64,000 nt of DNA from JANQGG01 sp964642175 (GTDB lineage Bacteria > Bacteroidota > Chlorobiia > Chlorobiales > Chloroherpetonaceae), in NCBI GenBank assembly GCA_964642175.1, contig CAZXOK010000004.1, forward strand, positions 305,641 through 369,640, given 5' to 3'. Of the stretch, positions 63,870 through 64,000 are shown one piece after another. Position 1 is the stretch's first letter. Each line of letters opens with the position of its first letter. Both the position numbers and the translations under genes were made by a program. A model generated the notes under the pieces. That model saw only the letters and a list, made by a program, of their open reading frames with translations, was not told the origin of the DNA and ran no database searches.

Positions 63870-64000
63870 GAACATTTATCCGCTTAGAAAAGTACCGGAT
63901 CGGTTATCACGTCTAAAGTCATTATCCCGGGCTGAGCGTCCCGGGACACTGACTTAAAAAATTTCTTGTGTTTCTCCCGAAATAAGACTCCGGACTCTTC

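Overview
The window looks like chromosomal DNA from a Gram-negative bacterium of the Bacteroidota/FCB superphylum or a nearby candidate phylum. Calditrichota, Marinimicrobia or KSB1-like lineages are possible, but I cannot fix the phylum. Supporting signs are a PorU-like C25 sortase followed by a PorV-like barrel (type IX secretion family), a long SecA with the insertions typical of that group, type III glutamine synthetase (GlnN), heptose epimerase HldD (hence an LPS outer membrane), many lipoproteins and outer-membrane barrels, AT-rich DNA, and a general lack of Shine-Dalgarno sequences. No rRNA, tRNA, CRISPR array, insertion sequence, integrase or phage block was found.

Layout. 1-6.9 kb: the 3' part of an MltF-like lytic transglycosylase, a Tricorn-like protease, a nine-repeat TPR protein and a convergent outer-membrane protein. 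7-8.2 kb: tRNA-guanine transglycosylase. 8.2-22.5 kb: a long minus-strand block with a TPR-GGDEF protein, a coiled-coil lipoprotein, a FabL-type enoyl reductase, an alpha/beta hydrolase, leucyl aminopeptidase, two DHH phosphoesterases next to an HD-GYP response regulator, a thioredoxin-reductase-like ferredoxin-NADP reductase, an OmpA lipoprotein, a Ddl-like ATP-grasp ligase and an acyl-CoA carboxylase beta subunit. 22.8-36.6 kb, plus strand: secA, then a cell-surface cluster (PorU-like, PorV-like, FnIII-type lipoprotein, SLBB protein and two paralogous barrels), closed by a strong terminator. 36.6-45 kb: purL, hldD, phoH, duplicated YfhL-type ferredoxins, a Rieske protein, a YqjD/YqjE-like small membrane-protein trio and a WD40 protein. 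45-50 kb: a broken peroxiredoxin, an eight-cysteine orphan, a PTPS/QueD protein plus folE, a polysaccharide deacetylase and an AI-2E family exporter. 49.7-52.5 kb: marR and yceI divergent from a CruA/CruP-like flavoprotein. 52.6-56.7 kb: aroK-aroB, a tiny membrane peptide, coaX, birA and an unknown membrane protein. 56.8-59.5 kb: an lrp-glnN pair. 59.8-63.8 kb: a small Ala/Pro-rich protein, then a probable metal-uptake operon (His/Cys-rich protein, duplicated-domain lipoprotein, ZnuD-like TonB receptor).

Several groups make functional sense. An HD-GYP regulator sits four bases upstream of a DHH phosphoesterase, followed by an NrnA-like gene, which suggests a cyclic-dinucleotide and nanoRNA degradation unit. 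The surface cluster pairs sorting machinery with envelope proteins of unknown role. MarR, YceI and the CruA-like protein share an intergenic region holding a 12-bp palindrome. Lrp directly precedes type III glutamine synthetase.

The most notable anomalies are a Tgt lacking two of its four zinc ligands, a peroxiredoxin split by a -1 frameshift exactly at an A_AAA_AAC heptamer and also lacking its catalytic cysteine, a FabL-type enoyl reductase in an apparent FCB organism, paralogous barrels sharing a C-terminal coiled coil, and a metal-uptake-like operon whose lipoprotein is internally duplicated.
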